Positions 43,655 to 52,001 of a DNA stretch of 64,000 nt are shown here, piece after piece; positions within the stretch are counted from its first letter, which is position 1, and every line of letters starts with the position of its first letter. Under the pieces are notes generated by a model that made no database searches, was not told the DNA's origin, and saw nothing but the letters and a program-made list of their open reading frames with translations. Origin of the DNA: an uncultured Deferribacterales bacterium (GTDB lineage Bacteria > Chrysiogenota > Deferribacteres > Deferribacterales > Mucispirillaceae); contig CANTXF010000017.1 in NCBI GenBank assembly GCA_947853665.1, forward strand, positions 62,001 through 126,000, read 5' to 3'. The translations under genes and the position numbers were made by a program.

Positions 43655-45016
43655 TTACCATTCTATATTTTTACCGTACAGAAAATATCTGTCCAGCTTG
43701 TTTTTAAGAACGCCCTGCGCTGGCTTTACGGGGCCCAGGGCAAGCCCTTCGCAGAAAAGGGCCTTTCCTTTATATTCCGCCGTAAGCGGCAAGTCAAATC
43801 CTTTCAGATAGGCCTCCGCCTCTTTCCGGGAAACTTCCGTCCTTATATTTTCCGCCGCGTATCCGCCAAACTCCCACAGGCCCTGAGCCGTAGGTTCCGC
43901 GTTTTTTCCGGCTATTCTGTATATATTAAGGCCGCGCCTTTTAAAACATATTCCGGGAAACGCTCCGGGCATGGTTTCCGCATAGCCCCTGTTTTCCGCT
44001 TCCGTAACGTTTATATTGCCGGGGATTTTAGTGAAATGCTCCTTAAAGAAACTCTTTTGCCTTTCCGTGAGAGCGCGTTCGGCCGGTTCTCTTCGGGGCG
44101 GCTCTCCCTTTTTCCTGATTACCGCGGTAAAAAATCCGTCGGCGGAAGATGGAGAAGGCATTATGCGGGCCACTTTGCCGTCTATTTCGGAAATCCCGGA
44201 AAGGCCCGTGCCGGAAAATCCGGCGGCTTCGGCAAGTTCCGCTTCTTTCTGGGTGTCCAGCAGATATTTTACCGCCAGCTCGTTTTCTTCAAGGCTCATG
44301 GTGCAGGTGGAATATACGAGGGTTCCGCCGGGAGCAAGGCAGGAAAATGCCGAGGCCATAAGCTGCTTCTGGAGGGCCGCCATGCGCTCCACCAGTTCGC
44401 GGCCCCACTGGGCCTGCACCGTTTTATCGCGGAATATTTTATTTTCGTTGCTGCATGGGGCGTCCAGCAGAACACCGTCGAAAACGTCTTTAAAGCAGCC
44501 GCCGAGAAGCCTGCCGTCCATAGACACGGTTTTTACGTCGTAGCAGCCGTATTTTTCAAGGTTAAAATGGAGTGATTTAAGCCTGGAGGAGGAAAGCTCG
44601 TTGGCCACTATGGCCCCTCTGCGGCCGGTATAGTCCGAAAGGGCGCAGGTCTTGCCGCCGGGAGCTGCGGAAACGTCCAGCATCAGGGGATTTTCCGGCA
44701 TTGCGGAGGCCAGTATCTGGGCGGGCACCACGGACGACGGGTTCATAATATATGCCCCGCCCGTCTGAAAGGACAGGGACGAGGTAATGTTTTCCCCGCC
44801 TTCCTTTACCGAGTAGACTCCTCTGTAACCCTCCAGCGGCGAAAGGGACGCGCTTTGCGAAAGCTCTTTAACGTAGCGGGCCCCCCTTGTTTCCGCTATG
44901 CGGACGTGGCGGCCCCTGGGGGAGGAAAGGGCGTTTTCAAAGGCGTCGTACCCGTCTCCCAGTAGCGGAGCGTAAACCGCTCTGAATCTTTCTTTCCAGT
45001 CGGTGTTTTCCTTCAT
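43655..45016 (-). CDS. RsmF/NOP2-type RNA (cytosine-5) methyltransferase
   Basis: The 453-residue product has the RsmB/NOP2/Sun methyltransferase core. The SAM loop is S-A-A-P-G-G-K-T near residue 115. The two active cysteines are in L-L-D-A-P-C-S-N-E and Y-S-T-C-T-M-S-L-E-E-N-E. After the core comes a C-terminal domain of about 130 residues, as in RsmF, probably PUA-like for RNA binding. A-P-C-S-N-E-N departs from the common A-P-C-S-G-E-G. 16S rRNA m5C1407 modification is the likely role. It is the first gene of the minus-strand operon leading to csd6/csd4-like, thiE and thiL. Confidence 0.88.
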   Translation of the reverse strand: MKENTDWKERFRAVYAPLLGDGYDAFENALSSPRGRHVRIAETRGARYVKELSQSASLSPLEGYRGVYSVKEGGENITSSLSFQTGGAYIMNPSSVVPAQILASAMPENPLMLDVSAAPGGKTCALSDYTGRRGAIVANELSSSRLKSLHFNLEKYGCYDVKTVSMDGRLLGGCFKDVFDGVLLDAPCSNENKIFRDKTVQAQWGRELVERMAALQKQLMASAFSCLAPGGTLVYSTCTMSLEENELAVKYLLDTQKEAELAEAAGFSGTGLSGISEIDGKVARIMPSPSSADGFFTAVIRKKGEPPRREPAERALTERQKSFFKEHFTKIPGNINVTEAENRGYAETMPGAFPGICFKRRGLNIYRIAGKNAEPTAQGLWEFGGYAAENIRTEVSRKEAEAYLKGFDLPLTAEYKGKALFCEGLALGPVKPAQGVLKNKLDRYFLYGKNIEW

Positions 45017-45117
45017 AAGCCATTTAAAATATTCAATAAACGTAAGGATTGCAATAATAAAAAAACCTGCCGCCCGGCCTTTGCCGGAAAACGCCGTTTT
45101 TAATAAGGCAAACCATG

Positions 45118-45146
45118 TTGCAGTATCCTTTTTATTATTGTATCAT
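45118..45146 (+). promoter_or_regulatory. Promoter of the trkA operon
   Basis: TTGCAG (45118-45123) and TATCAT (45141-45146) are exactly 17 bases apart. Transcription would begin near 45153, only about five bases before the trkA ATG, and no ribosome site is seen between, so the message may be nearly leaderless. Confidence 0.55.
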
Positions 45147-45157
45147 TTCAGCCTGAT

Positions 45158-46501
45158 ATGAAGATCATAATCGTAGGAGCCGGGGAGGTTGGCACCCATA
45201 TCGCCTCCCAGCTCATAGAAGAACAGAAAGACGTGGTCATAATCGAGAAGGACCAGGAAATAGCCAGAAGGGCCAACGATATGCTCGACTGCCTCGTGAT
45301 CACGGGCGAAGGCACCAATGTGGACTGCCTTGTGGAAGCCGGTATAGAAAAGGCGGATATATTCGTGGCCGCCACCAGTATCGACGAGATAAATATGATT
45401 TCCTGCCTTGTGGCCGCCAGCGAATTTAAAATCCCGGTAAAGATAGCCCGCGTCCGCAACGTGGAGTACAGCAGGACGGGTATTTTCGATAAATCCTTTA
45501 TCGGCATAGATTATATAGTCAACCCGGAAATAGAGGCGTCCTACGATATAGCCCAGACGGTGGAGCTGGGAGCGTCCAGCTCGATATTTTCCTTTGAGGG
45601 GACAGACGCCCAGCTCAGGGATTTCCTTGTGGAGGAGACTTCCGTATTCGCGGGAAAATTCATAAAGGACATACGCGGGCTTTTTGCCGACAGGTTTATA
45701 ATCGCCGGCGTCCAGCGGGACGGGGATATAACCATACCATCCGGAGATTTCAAAATATCCGAGGGGGATCATATATATCTTGTGGCCCTCGGCCGCTCGT
45801 TCAATAAAATAATGGTAAAAGCCGGGCGCAAGGCGGCTAAGCTGAAGCGCATAATAATAGCGGGCGGGGGCATGATAGGCAAGCACGTTACCGGTATGCT
45901 GGTTGATAAGGGCAGAGACGTGCGCCTTATAGAAAAAGATTACGACAGATGCAAGGAAATAGCCACCATGTATCCTGAAGTGATAGTCATAAACGGCGAT
46001 ATTTCCGACGAGGACGTGTTCGAGGAAGAGAATCTCGCTTCGGCCGACGCGGTTATAACCACCACCCAGAACGAGGAGCTTAATATTCTTGCCGGGGTTT
46101 ACGCCAAATCCCGCGGCGTTAAAAGGGCCGTGGCCCTTATTGATAAAACGAATTACGCCACCCTGGCCACGTCTCTCGGCATAGATTCCTGCGTGAGCCC
46201 AAAATTAAGCTCCGTGGACGCGATTCTTAAATTTATACGCCGCGGCAATATAAAAAACGTATACACTATTTTCGAAGGCCGGGCGGAAGCCATAGAGTTT
46301 ATAGTGAACCACCACTCAGCCATAGCGGGCCGGGCGGTGATGGACCTGAAACTTCCGTCAGGCTGCCTTATCGTGGCCGTTCAGCGGCGCAGAAAAACCA
46401 TTATCCCCGACGGCGGTTTCGTCATAGAAGGGGGCGACAGCGTTATCGCTTTCGTTACCCACGATTCCATACCCAAGCTTGAAGACATACTGGCGCTCTG
46501 A
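45158..46501 (+). CDS. trkA: Trk potassium transporter, peripheral NAD-binding subunit
   Basis: The 447-residue protein has two RCK modules. Each has a nucleotide-binding Rossmann motif (V-G-A-G-E-V-G-T-H near 6 and A-G-G-G-M-I-G-K-H near 236) followed by a TrkA_C domain. It binds at the inner face of TrkH and gates potassium flow. Its stop and the trkH start share ATGA-type overlap (one base). The promoter at 45118 leaves almost no leader. Confidence 0.95.
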   Translation: MKIIIVGAGEVGTHIASQLIEEQKDVVIIEKDQEIARRANDMLDCLVITGEGTNVDCLVEAGIEKADIFVAATSIDEINMISCLVAASEFKIPVKIARVRNVEYSRTGIFDKSFIGIDYIVNPEIEASYDIAQTVELGASSSIFSFEGTDAQLRDFLVEETSVFAGKFIKDIRGLFADRFIIAGVQRDGDITIPSGDFKISEGDHIYLVALGRSFNKIMVKAGRKAAKLKRIIIAGGGMIGKHVTGMLVDKGRDVRLIEKDYDRCKEIATMYPEVIVINGDISDEDVFEEENLASADAVITTTQNEELNILAGVYAKSRGVKRAVALIDKTNYATLATSLGIDSCVSPKLSSVDAILKFIRRGNIKNVYTIFEGRAEAIEFIVNHHSAIAGRAVMDLKLPSGCLIVAVQRRRKTIIPDGGFVIEGGDSVIAFVTHDSIPKLEDILAL

Positions 46502-47958
46502 TGAAGCAGTTTAAGCTCATATTGAGGCCGGTTGCCGTTATACTCGCCATGCAGGCGGTTTTTATGGCCCTGTGCGGCATAGCCGCCGTGGTTATGGGCG
46601 AGTGGACCAGCGCGTGGGCCTTTTTTAAGACGATCGCGGTTATTGCCGCGGTAGACGCGGTTATACTTTTCGTCTCCCGTTCCGCCAGAAGGGCGGACCT
46701 TTCCATCCGCTCCGGCTTTCTTCTCGTGTCCTTCGTATGGATATGCGTTTCCCTCCTGGGCACGCTGCCCTATATGCTTTCTTCCAGCATACCGTATTTT
46801 GCCGACGCTCTGTTCGAATCCGTGTCGGGCTTTACCACCACCGGAGCTTCCGTTCTTACAGACGTGGAAGCGCTGCCCCAGTCCATGCTTTTATGGCGCG
46901 GCTTTACCCACTGGATAGGCGGCGGAGGTATAATAGTGCTTTCCGTCGCCATACTGCCTCTTTTGGGCATAGGCGGTATGCACCTTATGAAAGCCGAGAC
47001 GACTGGCCTTAAGGTGGACAAGCTGGCTCCCCGCATAGCTGAAACCGCAAAATATCTGTGGTTTTTATACATGGGGCTTACGGCCGTGCTGACTGCTCTC
47101 TTGCTTTTCGGCGGCATGGGCTTTATAGACGCCCTATGCCACGCCTTTTCCGCCATTTCCACAGGCGGCCTTTCTTCCAGAAACGCCAGCGTGGCCTATT
47201 TTAACTCCGCCTATATAGATTGGGTCCTTACCGCGTTCATGCTTATAGGGGCGATGAATTTCATACTCCTTATAAGGGTGTTCAGAGGCGGCTTCGGCTA
47301 TCTTAAGATAGACTCCGAGTTTAAGGCGTTTATCCTGATATTCGCGGCGGCTACGGCTGTCGTTTCCGTTTCCACCTACTGCGACGCAAGATACGACACC
47401 TGGGCGGATGCCATACGCTACGGCGCTTTTCAGGTCGCTTCCGTTTTCAGCACCACAGGCTTTGCCACGGACGATTACGAAGTATGGCCGGTCGTCGCCC
47501 AGACGGTCATATTTCTGCTTTTTTTCGTAGGCGGCTGCTCCGGCTCCACTGCGGGGGGGATTAAAGTCGTCCGCCATGTGGTAATGTTCAAGCAGCTTGG
47601 CAGGGAGCTTAAATATCTGCTTCATCCGAGGGCCGTTTTCGTGTTCCGCATTAACGGAGAGCCGGCGCGCAGCGGCCTTGTAAACGCTGTTGCCGCGTTT
47701 TTCTTTATTTATATAATGTCGGTGCTCACTCTGACTCTTGCCCTTTCCGCCGCCGGTATAGATGCCTTTACTTCCTTTACCGCCGTATTGGGCACCATAG
47801 GAACCGTAGGCCCCGGCTTCGGGGAGGTCGGCCCCACTAAAAACTACGGCCATTTTTCCGATTACGCCAAATATGTTCTCAGCTTCGCCATGCTGCTGGG
47901 CCGTCTTGAAATATACACGCTTCTCGTGCTTTTTACTCCCTGGTTCTGGAAACGCTGA
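46501..47958 (+). CDS. trkH: Trk potassium transporter, membrane subunit
   Basis: The 485-residue membrane protein is TrkH. The four pore loops of the superfamily can be traced: F-T-T-T-G-A-S near 115, F-S-A-I-S-T-G-G-L near 220, F-S-T-T-G-F near 320 and I-G-T-V-G-P-G-F-G-E near 440. G-G-C-S-G-S-T-A-G-G-I-K follows the third loop, as in TrkH/KtrB. The C-terminus R-L-E-I-Y-T-L-L-V-L-F is typical. It is translationally coupled to trkA before it and hypF after it. Confidence 0.95.
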   Translation: MKQFKLILRPVAVILAMQAVFMALCGIAAVVMGEWTSAWAFFKTIAVIAAVDAVILFVSRSARRADLSIRSGFLLVSFVWICVSLLGTLPYMLSSSIPYFADALFESVSGFTTTGASVLTDVEALPQSMLLWRGFTHWIGGGGIIVLSVAILPLLGIGGMHLMKAETTGLKVDKLAPRIAETAKYLWFLYMGLTAVLTALLLFGGMGFIDALCHAFSAISTGGLSSRNASVAYFNSAYIDWVLTAFMLIGAMNFILLIRVFRGGFGYLKIDSEFKAFILIFAAATAVVSVSTYCDARYDTWADAIRYGAFQVASVFSTTGFATDDYEVWPVVAQTVIFLLFFVGGCSGSTAGGIKVVRHVVMFKQLGRELKYLLHPRAVFVFRINGEPARSGLVNAVAAFFFIYIMSVLTLTLALSAAGIDAFTSFTAVLGTIGTVGPGFGEVGPTKNYGHFSDYAKYVLSFAMLLGRLEIYTLLVLFTPWFWKR

Positions 47959-50216
47959 TGAAAGGCGAGCGCATACTCGTTCAGGGCATAGTGCAGGGGG
48001 TGGGGTTCCGTCCTTTCGTGAAAAGGCTTGCCGATTCCATGGGGGTTTCCGGGTATGTGGTCAATACGCCTTCCGGGGTGGAAATATCGGTAGCCGCTTC
48101 CGGCGAAACCGCGGATGGCTTTGCTGAAAGGCTTTTAAAGGAAGCGCCGCCCCTTTCCCATATAGTTTCCATTAAAAGAGAAACGGCGGAAACAGAGGAC
48201 GGCGGCTCTTTCCTTATAAAGCCCTCCTCCGGCGGGGCGGGCGTAACTATGGTGCCGCCCGATACGGCAGTCTGCCCCGAGTGCAGAAAAGAGATAGAAA
48301 CTCCCGGAGAAAGGCGGCGGGGCTACGCCTTTACCAACTGCACCGACTGCGGCCCCCGGTATTCCATAATGGAAAGGCTTCCTTACGACAGGCCCAATAC
48401 TGTTATGAAATCCTTTAAAATGTGCTCTGACTGTGAAAGGGAATATAACAACCAGTCGGACAGGCGCTTTCACGCTCAGCCCATAGCTTGCCCCGCCTGC
48501 GGCCCGGAGATTTACCTTAATTATAAAGGCGAAATAATAACCGAGCCGGAGAAGGCCCTTAAAATGGCGGCGGGGGAAATAAACTCCGGGGGTATAATCG
48601 CCCTTAAAGGGCTGGGGGGCTATCACCTTATATGCGACGCCCGCAATTCCTTCGCGGTCGAAAAGCTCAGGGAGCTTAAAAACCGTAAGGAAAAGCCTCT
48701 TGCCGTAATGTGCCGGGATATCGGTTCCCTCAAAAAATACACTGACCCGGGAGAAAGATATCTGCGGCTTATTGATTCGCCGGAAGCGCCCATAGTGATA
48801 ATGCCATGGAAAGACCATCCCCTTTCTCCGCTGATAAACCCCCTTTCCGACAAAATAGGCGTTATGACAGCCTATACGCCTCTTCATATCCTTTTATTTG
48901 ACTATCTGAATACGGATTTTATAGTGGCTACGAGCGGCAACCTGCGGGACGAGCCTATAGCTAAAGAGCAGGATGAAGCCGAAAGAAACCTGGGCCGTTT
49001 TACGGATGTTTTCCTACACCATTCGAGGCCCATAAAAACCCGCCTGGACGACAGCGTAATGGCGGCCACGGCCGGGGGGTACACTATACTGCGCCGTTCC
49101 AGAGGGTTCGCTCCCTTTCCCGTTATTATAAATTCGGACGTGAAGGCGCAGGTGTTCGCAGCCGGAGCCAATCTGAAAAGCGGCATGGCCTTTTATAAGG
49201 ACGGCTTCGCTTTTTTAAGCCAGTATATAGGCGACCTTGACACGGCGGAAGCTATGGAGCTTTACGGCGAAGTCTATTCCGGTATGAAGGGGCTTTTCGG
49301 AGCCGAGCCGGAAATAGCGGTTTCAGATATTCATCCCGGCTACCGTTCGGCGGATTTTGCCGGTAAGCTGGGGATTTCTCATGTGAAGGTGCAGCATCAC
49401 GCGGCCCATTTCGCCTCGTGTCTGGCCGAAAACTCCTTTTACGGAGACGCCGTGGGGGTCGTGATGGATGGGTTCGGCCTCGGCAGCGACGGAGAAGCCT
49501 GGGGCGGCGAATTTTTCGTCAAAAAATGTTCTTCCGTCTCAAGACGGGCCGCTCTTAGGAAATTCGTCCAGCCCGGTATGGACGCCGCCGCCAGGCATCC
49601 CGGCAGAATGTTAGTTTCATACCTGCAGGGAAGCGGGCTTTTGGAAAGATGCCGCCCTATGCTTAAGCTGCGCCTTGGCATGGAAAAAGGCGAGGTGGAC
49701 CTTGTGGCCTCCGTTTGCGAAAAAATGATAAATTCTATCCTTACAACTTCTGCGGGCCGCCTTTTTGAAGCTGCGGGCAGCCTTCTTGCCGGGAAAAAGA
49801 CCAACGAATACGAAGGGGCCCTGGCCGTAGCCCTTGAAAGCATGGCCGATAAGGGGGAGAGGGGCGCTTATCCTTTCGGAAGCGCATTGGAGCTGGACCC
49901 TGCCGGGGCTTTCGTGGAGATGGTTTCCGACTTGGAAAGAGGCGTGCCGGAGGGCATAGTGTCTGCCAGATTCCATAACGGTTTTGCCGCGCGGGCGGCG
50001 GAAATCGCCATGCGCCTTGCCTCCGAAAACGGTACGGATACTGTGGCCCTGTCCGGCGGCGTGTTCCAGAATATAAGGCTGCTGGATAGTGTGGTTGACA
50101 TTTTGGAAAGTTCCGGGGTAAAGACCCTCACTCATAAAAAAGTTCCGGCCAATGACGGAGGTATAGCTTTGGGGCAGCTGTATTTTTTTCTGCAAGGCCT
50201 TGCCCTTTCCGAATGA
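47958..50216 (+). CDS. hypF: Carbamoyltransferase HypF (NiFe hydrogenase maturation)
   Basis: The 752-residue product has all HypF modules. The N-terminal acylphosphatase domain has G-I-V-Q-G-V-G-F-R-P-F. Two zinc fingers of the C-P-E-C...C-T-D-C-G-P and C-S-D-C...C-P-A-C-G-P kind follow, then a YrdC-like domain (about 195-380) and a Kae1-like C-terminal domain. The metal motif reads V-Q-H-H-A-A-H, keeping the first and last His of the usual H-H-H-A-H. It makes the thiocarbamate on HypE that becomes the cyanide ligands of NiFe hydrogenase. No other hyp or hydrogenase gene is here. It starts on the last base of the trkH stop. Confidence 0.95.
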   Translation: MKGERILVQGIVQGVGFRPFVKRLADSMGVSGYVVNTPSGVEISVAASGETADGFAERLLKEAPPLSHIVSIKRETAETEDGGSFLIKPSSGGAGVTMVPPDTAVCPECRKEIETPGERRRGYAFTNCTDCGPRYSIMERLPYDRPNTVMKSFKMCSDCEREYNNQSDRRFHAQPIACPACGPEIYLNYKGEIITEPEKALKMAAGEINSGGIIALKGLGGYHLICDARNSFAVEKLRELKNRKEKPLAVMCRDIGSLKKYTDPGERYLRLIDSPEAPIVIMPWKDHPLSPLINPLSDKIGVMTAYTPLHILLFDYLNTDFIVATSGNLRDEPIAKEQDEAERNLGRFTDVFLHHSRPIKTRLDDSVMAATAGGYTILRRSRGFAPFPVIINSDVKAQVFAAGANLKSGMAFYKDGFAFLSQYIGDLDTAEAMELYGEVYSGMKGLFGAEPEIAVSDIHPGYRSADFAGKLGISHVKVQHHAAHFASCLAENSFYGDAVGVVMDGFGLGSDGEAWGGEFFVKKCSSVSRRAALRKFVQPGMDAAARHPGRMLVSYLQGSGLLERCRPMLKLRLGMEKGEVDLVASVCEKMINSILTTSAGRLFEAAGSLLAGKKTNEYEGALAVALESMADKGERGAYPFGSALELDPAGAFVEMVSDLERGVPEGIVSARFHNGFAARAAEIAMRLASENGTDTVALSGGVFQNIRLLDSVVDILESSGVKTLTHKKVPANDGGIALGQLYFFLQGLALSE

Positions 50217-50242
50217 AAAACGCTGTAATGCGTTTTCTTCTT
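50217..50242 (+). terminator. Weak hairpin after hypF
   Basis: AAAACGC (50217-50223) pairs with GCGTTTT (50230-50236) over a six-base loop right at the hypF stop, followed by CTTCTT. This may be a partial terminator. Confidence 0.45.
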
Positions 50243-50298
50243 AACATTTTCATAAAATCGGACGATAATAATATAAAACGGTTTCAAGGAGAGGGCAT

Positions 50299-51150
50299 AT
50301 GACCTGGGCGACGTTGTTTCTATTCCTTTTTGTGGTCTTTCTCGTATGCCTTTATTTTCTTCCATATAAAAAGCTTAAAGGAAAAATCTTTAAAAAACTT
50401 TTTCCGGATACTTCCTCCGTAAAGGCTGTTTCTTATACGAGGGGCGATTTTTCAGTATCCTTTGAAAGGGACGCTCAAAGATGGAGGATGGTTTCCCCGG
50501 CCGTCTGGCAGGCCGATACCGTAAAAATGCGCAGGCTTATGCTCAGGCTGTCGGAGCTGGATGTGGACGAAAGACTTTCTGGAAAAAATCCGGACGACCC
50601 CCTTTATTTGATAGGGCGCAACGGCACTCTTGAGCTGGACTCCGGAACTTCCAGAACCGCTCTTTCTTTCGGCAGCTACGATGAGTCGGGCGACCATGTG
50701 TACGTCGTTAAATCCGGAGACGGGGATATTCTCTCCGTAAACGCGTCTATACTGTCCGCTCTGCCGTCGGACGCGGACGATTTTAAAAGGCGTCTTCTTT
50801 TTGAAGAGGCATATTCCAATATAAGATACGTGGAAGCCGTGATGGACGGCAAAAGTTATCTTATGACGAAAACTGACGCCGGCTGGGTAATGAACGGCAA
50901 AAACATTTTCGATGAAAAAGCAAGGCCCTTTGTGGAGGGGCTTCTGGAAATAGAGGGGGATCGTTTTATCGGGGCCGGAACGAAACTGCCTCCCAAGCAT
51001 GCGGGGCTTATCACGATGAAAGCGGTGGATAAGGCCGTTTCCCGATATTTCTTTACCGTGCCTGAATTTGAGGACGAATACCTCGTGCCCATGGAGGGCG
51101 AAATACTCCTTGTGCCTAAAGCGGCCGTAAAAGCCTATTTCGCCTCCTGA
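50299..51150 (+). CDS. DUF4340-type protein with N-terminal membrane anchor
   Basis: The 283-residue protein has one N-terminal hydrophobic helix (about 4-22) and then the beta-rich repeats of DUF4340 (W-R-M-V-S-P...A-D-T-V-K-M-R-R-L-M-L-R-L and Y-L-I-G-R-N-G-T-L-E-L). In other bacteria such proteins often sit beside ABC transporters with a GldG-like part; none is present here. It follows hypF by 82 bases with AAGGAG before the ATG. It would face the periplasm. Its function is unknown. Confidence 0.72.
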   Translation: MTWATLFLFLFVVFLVCLYFLPYKKLKGKIFKKLFPDTSSVKAVSYTRGDFSVSFERDAQRWRMVSPAVWQADTVKMRRLMLRLSELDVDERLSGKNPDDPLYLIGRNGTLELDSGTSRTALSFGSYDESGDHVYVVKSGDGDILSVNASILSALPSDADDFKRRLLFEEAYSNIRYVEAVMDGKSYLMTKTDAGWVMNGKNIFDEKARPFVEGLLEIEGDRFIGAGTKLPPKHAGLITMKAVDKAVSRYFFTVPEFEDEYLVPMEGEILLVPKAAVKAYFAS

Positions 51151-51255
51151 TAAGAAGCTTCTTTAATTTTACCGCGCGCCTTACGGCGTTTTCAAATATA
51201 TAGCCGCTCCGGGATTTCGGGGCCCATGGCGGGAGGTGCTGTAATATTTGGCTGA
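51151..51255. other. Gap between the DUF4340 gene and repeat copy B
   Basis: About 105 bases with no gene. A GGGGCCC-containing palindromic patch lies near 51217, without a U-run. Confidence 0.4.
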
Positions 51256-51465
51256 TATCCCCTTGGCCCAGATAGTTACGGAAAATAATTATAATAATGC
51301 TAATCTGTCGTCAAAAACATTCATAATAAGACCTGTACGGCAAAGAAAACTTAAACGTTTGCCCCTTTAAATAACGCCTTGCCAAGCGCTCATGTCCGGG
51401 TATCCATTGATGTGAGCAAGCCGCCGTATTATAAATATTTTCATTAATCTGTGTAAAGGAACAGG
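51256..51465. repeat. Dispersed TIR element, copy B
   Basis: TATCCCCT at 51256-51263 matches the left end of copy A, followed by GATAGTTACGGAAAATAATTA, here read from 51270. The 23-bp core shared by all clear copies is at 51416-51438. The right end (around 51457-51465, AAGGAACA) has drifted from AGGGGATA. The length is close to copy A. It lies between a plus-strand gene end and a minus-strand gene end, so it serves no obvious promoter. Confidence 0.72.
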
Positions 51466-51555
51466 TGTGTAATTTTTCGTCCCGCCGCGTCTCCGGGCGG
51501 TTTTCTTGCCGGGAGTTCGCGGCGGAAAGCGGTTTATTTTTCAGAAGATCTGCTG
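51466..51555. other. Short non-coding gap
   Basis: Ninety bases downstream of copy B and of the BOF gene (minus strand). Nothing recognisable. Confidence 0.4.
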
Positions 51556-51945
51556 TTATTTTATTTTCTGTATGTATCTTACCCTTATATGGTCCGCATC
51601 GTCCGGACGGGGGCCTTTCCCTTTGGGGCCGGGAGCGAACGCCGACGGCGGCACCGCTTTTTCCCCTGTTATTTTGACCCTGTCCTTATCGGACACGTCC
51701 ATATCGCCGAAAACGTGGGGAGGTATGTCTATTTCGATTGTTCCGCTTGCGTCCTTAAACATATACCTGTTGCCGCGGATACGCATGGTTATATTGCCCT
51801 CAAGAACGCAGGTGGCTCCTTCCGGTGCCTGCATAGCGGCGGCGGCCGTGTTTGCCCCGTTATAGGTGTCCGAGGTGGGCCCGGTGTAGGCGGCGTAAGC
51901 CTGGAAAGCGAATAGAACGAATAAAATAGTTAAAATACGCGTCAT
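51556..51945 (-). CDS. BOF-fold (YgiW/YdeI-type) periplasmic protein
   Basis: The 129-residue product has a signal peptide ending A-Y-A-A-Y and then the small OB-like fold of the YgiW/YdeI family: C-V-L-E-G-N-I-T near 47, then Y-M-F-K-D-A-S-G-T-I-E-I-D-I-P and D-R-V-K-I-T-G-E. Members in enterobacteria are linked to stress tolerance in the envelope, but no activity is known. AAGGAGG lies seven bases before the ATG. It follows the MFS gene on the minus strand by 56 bases. Confidence 0.82.
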   Translation of the reverse strand: MTRILTILFVLFAFQAYAAYTGPTSDTYNGANTAAAAMQAPEGATCVLEGNITMRIRGNRYMFKDASGTIEIDIPPHVFGDMDVSDKDRVKITGEKAVPPSAFAPGPKGKGPRPDDADHIRVRYIQKIK

Positions 51946-52001
51946 AGGTTTTCCTCCTTAAAGTAACGTATATGTCAATTTAAAAAAAGTTTATTATATT
52001 G

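Noticed and set aside
45070-45110. CCGGC/GCCGG hairpin and AAAAC/GTTTT repeat between the divergent genes as a terminator
   Set aside because: It lies upstream of both flanking genes, so there is nothing for it to terminate; the stems are short.
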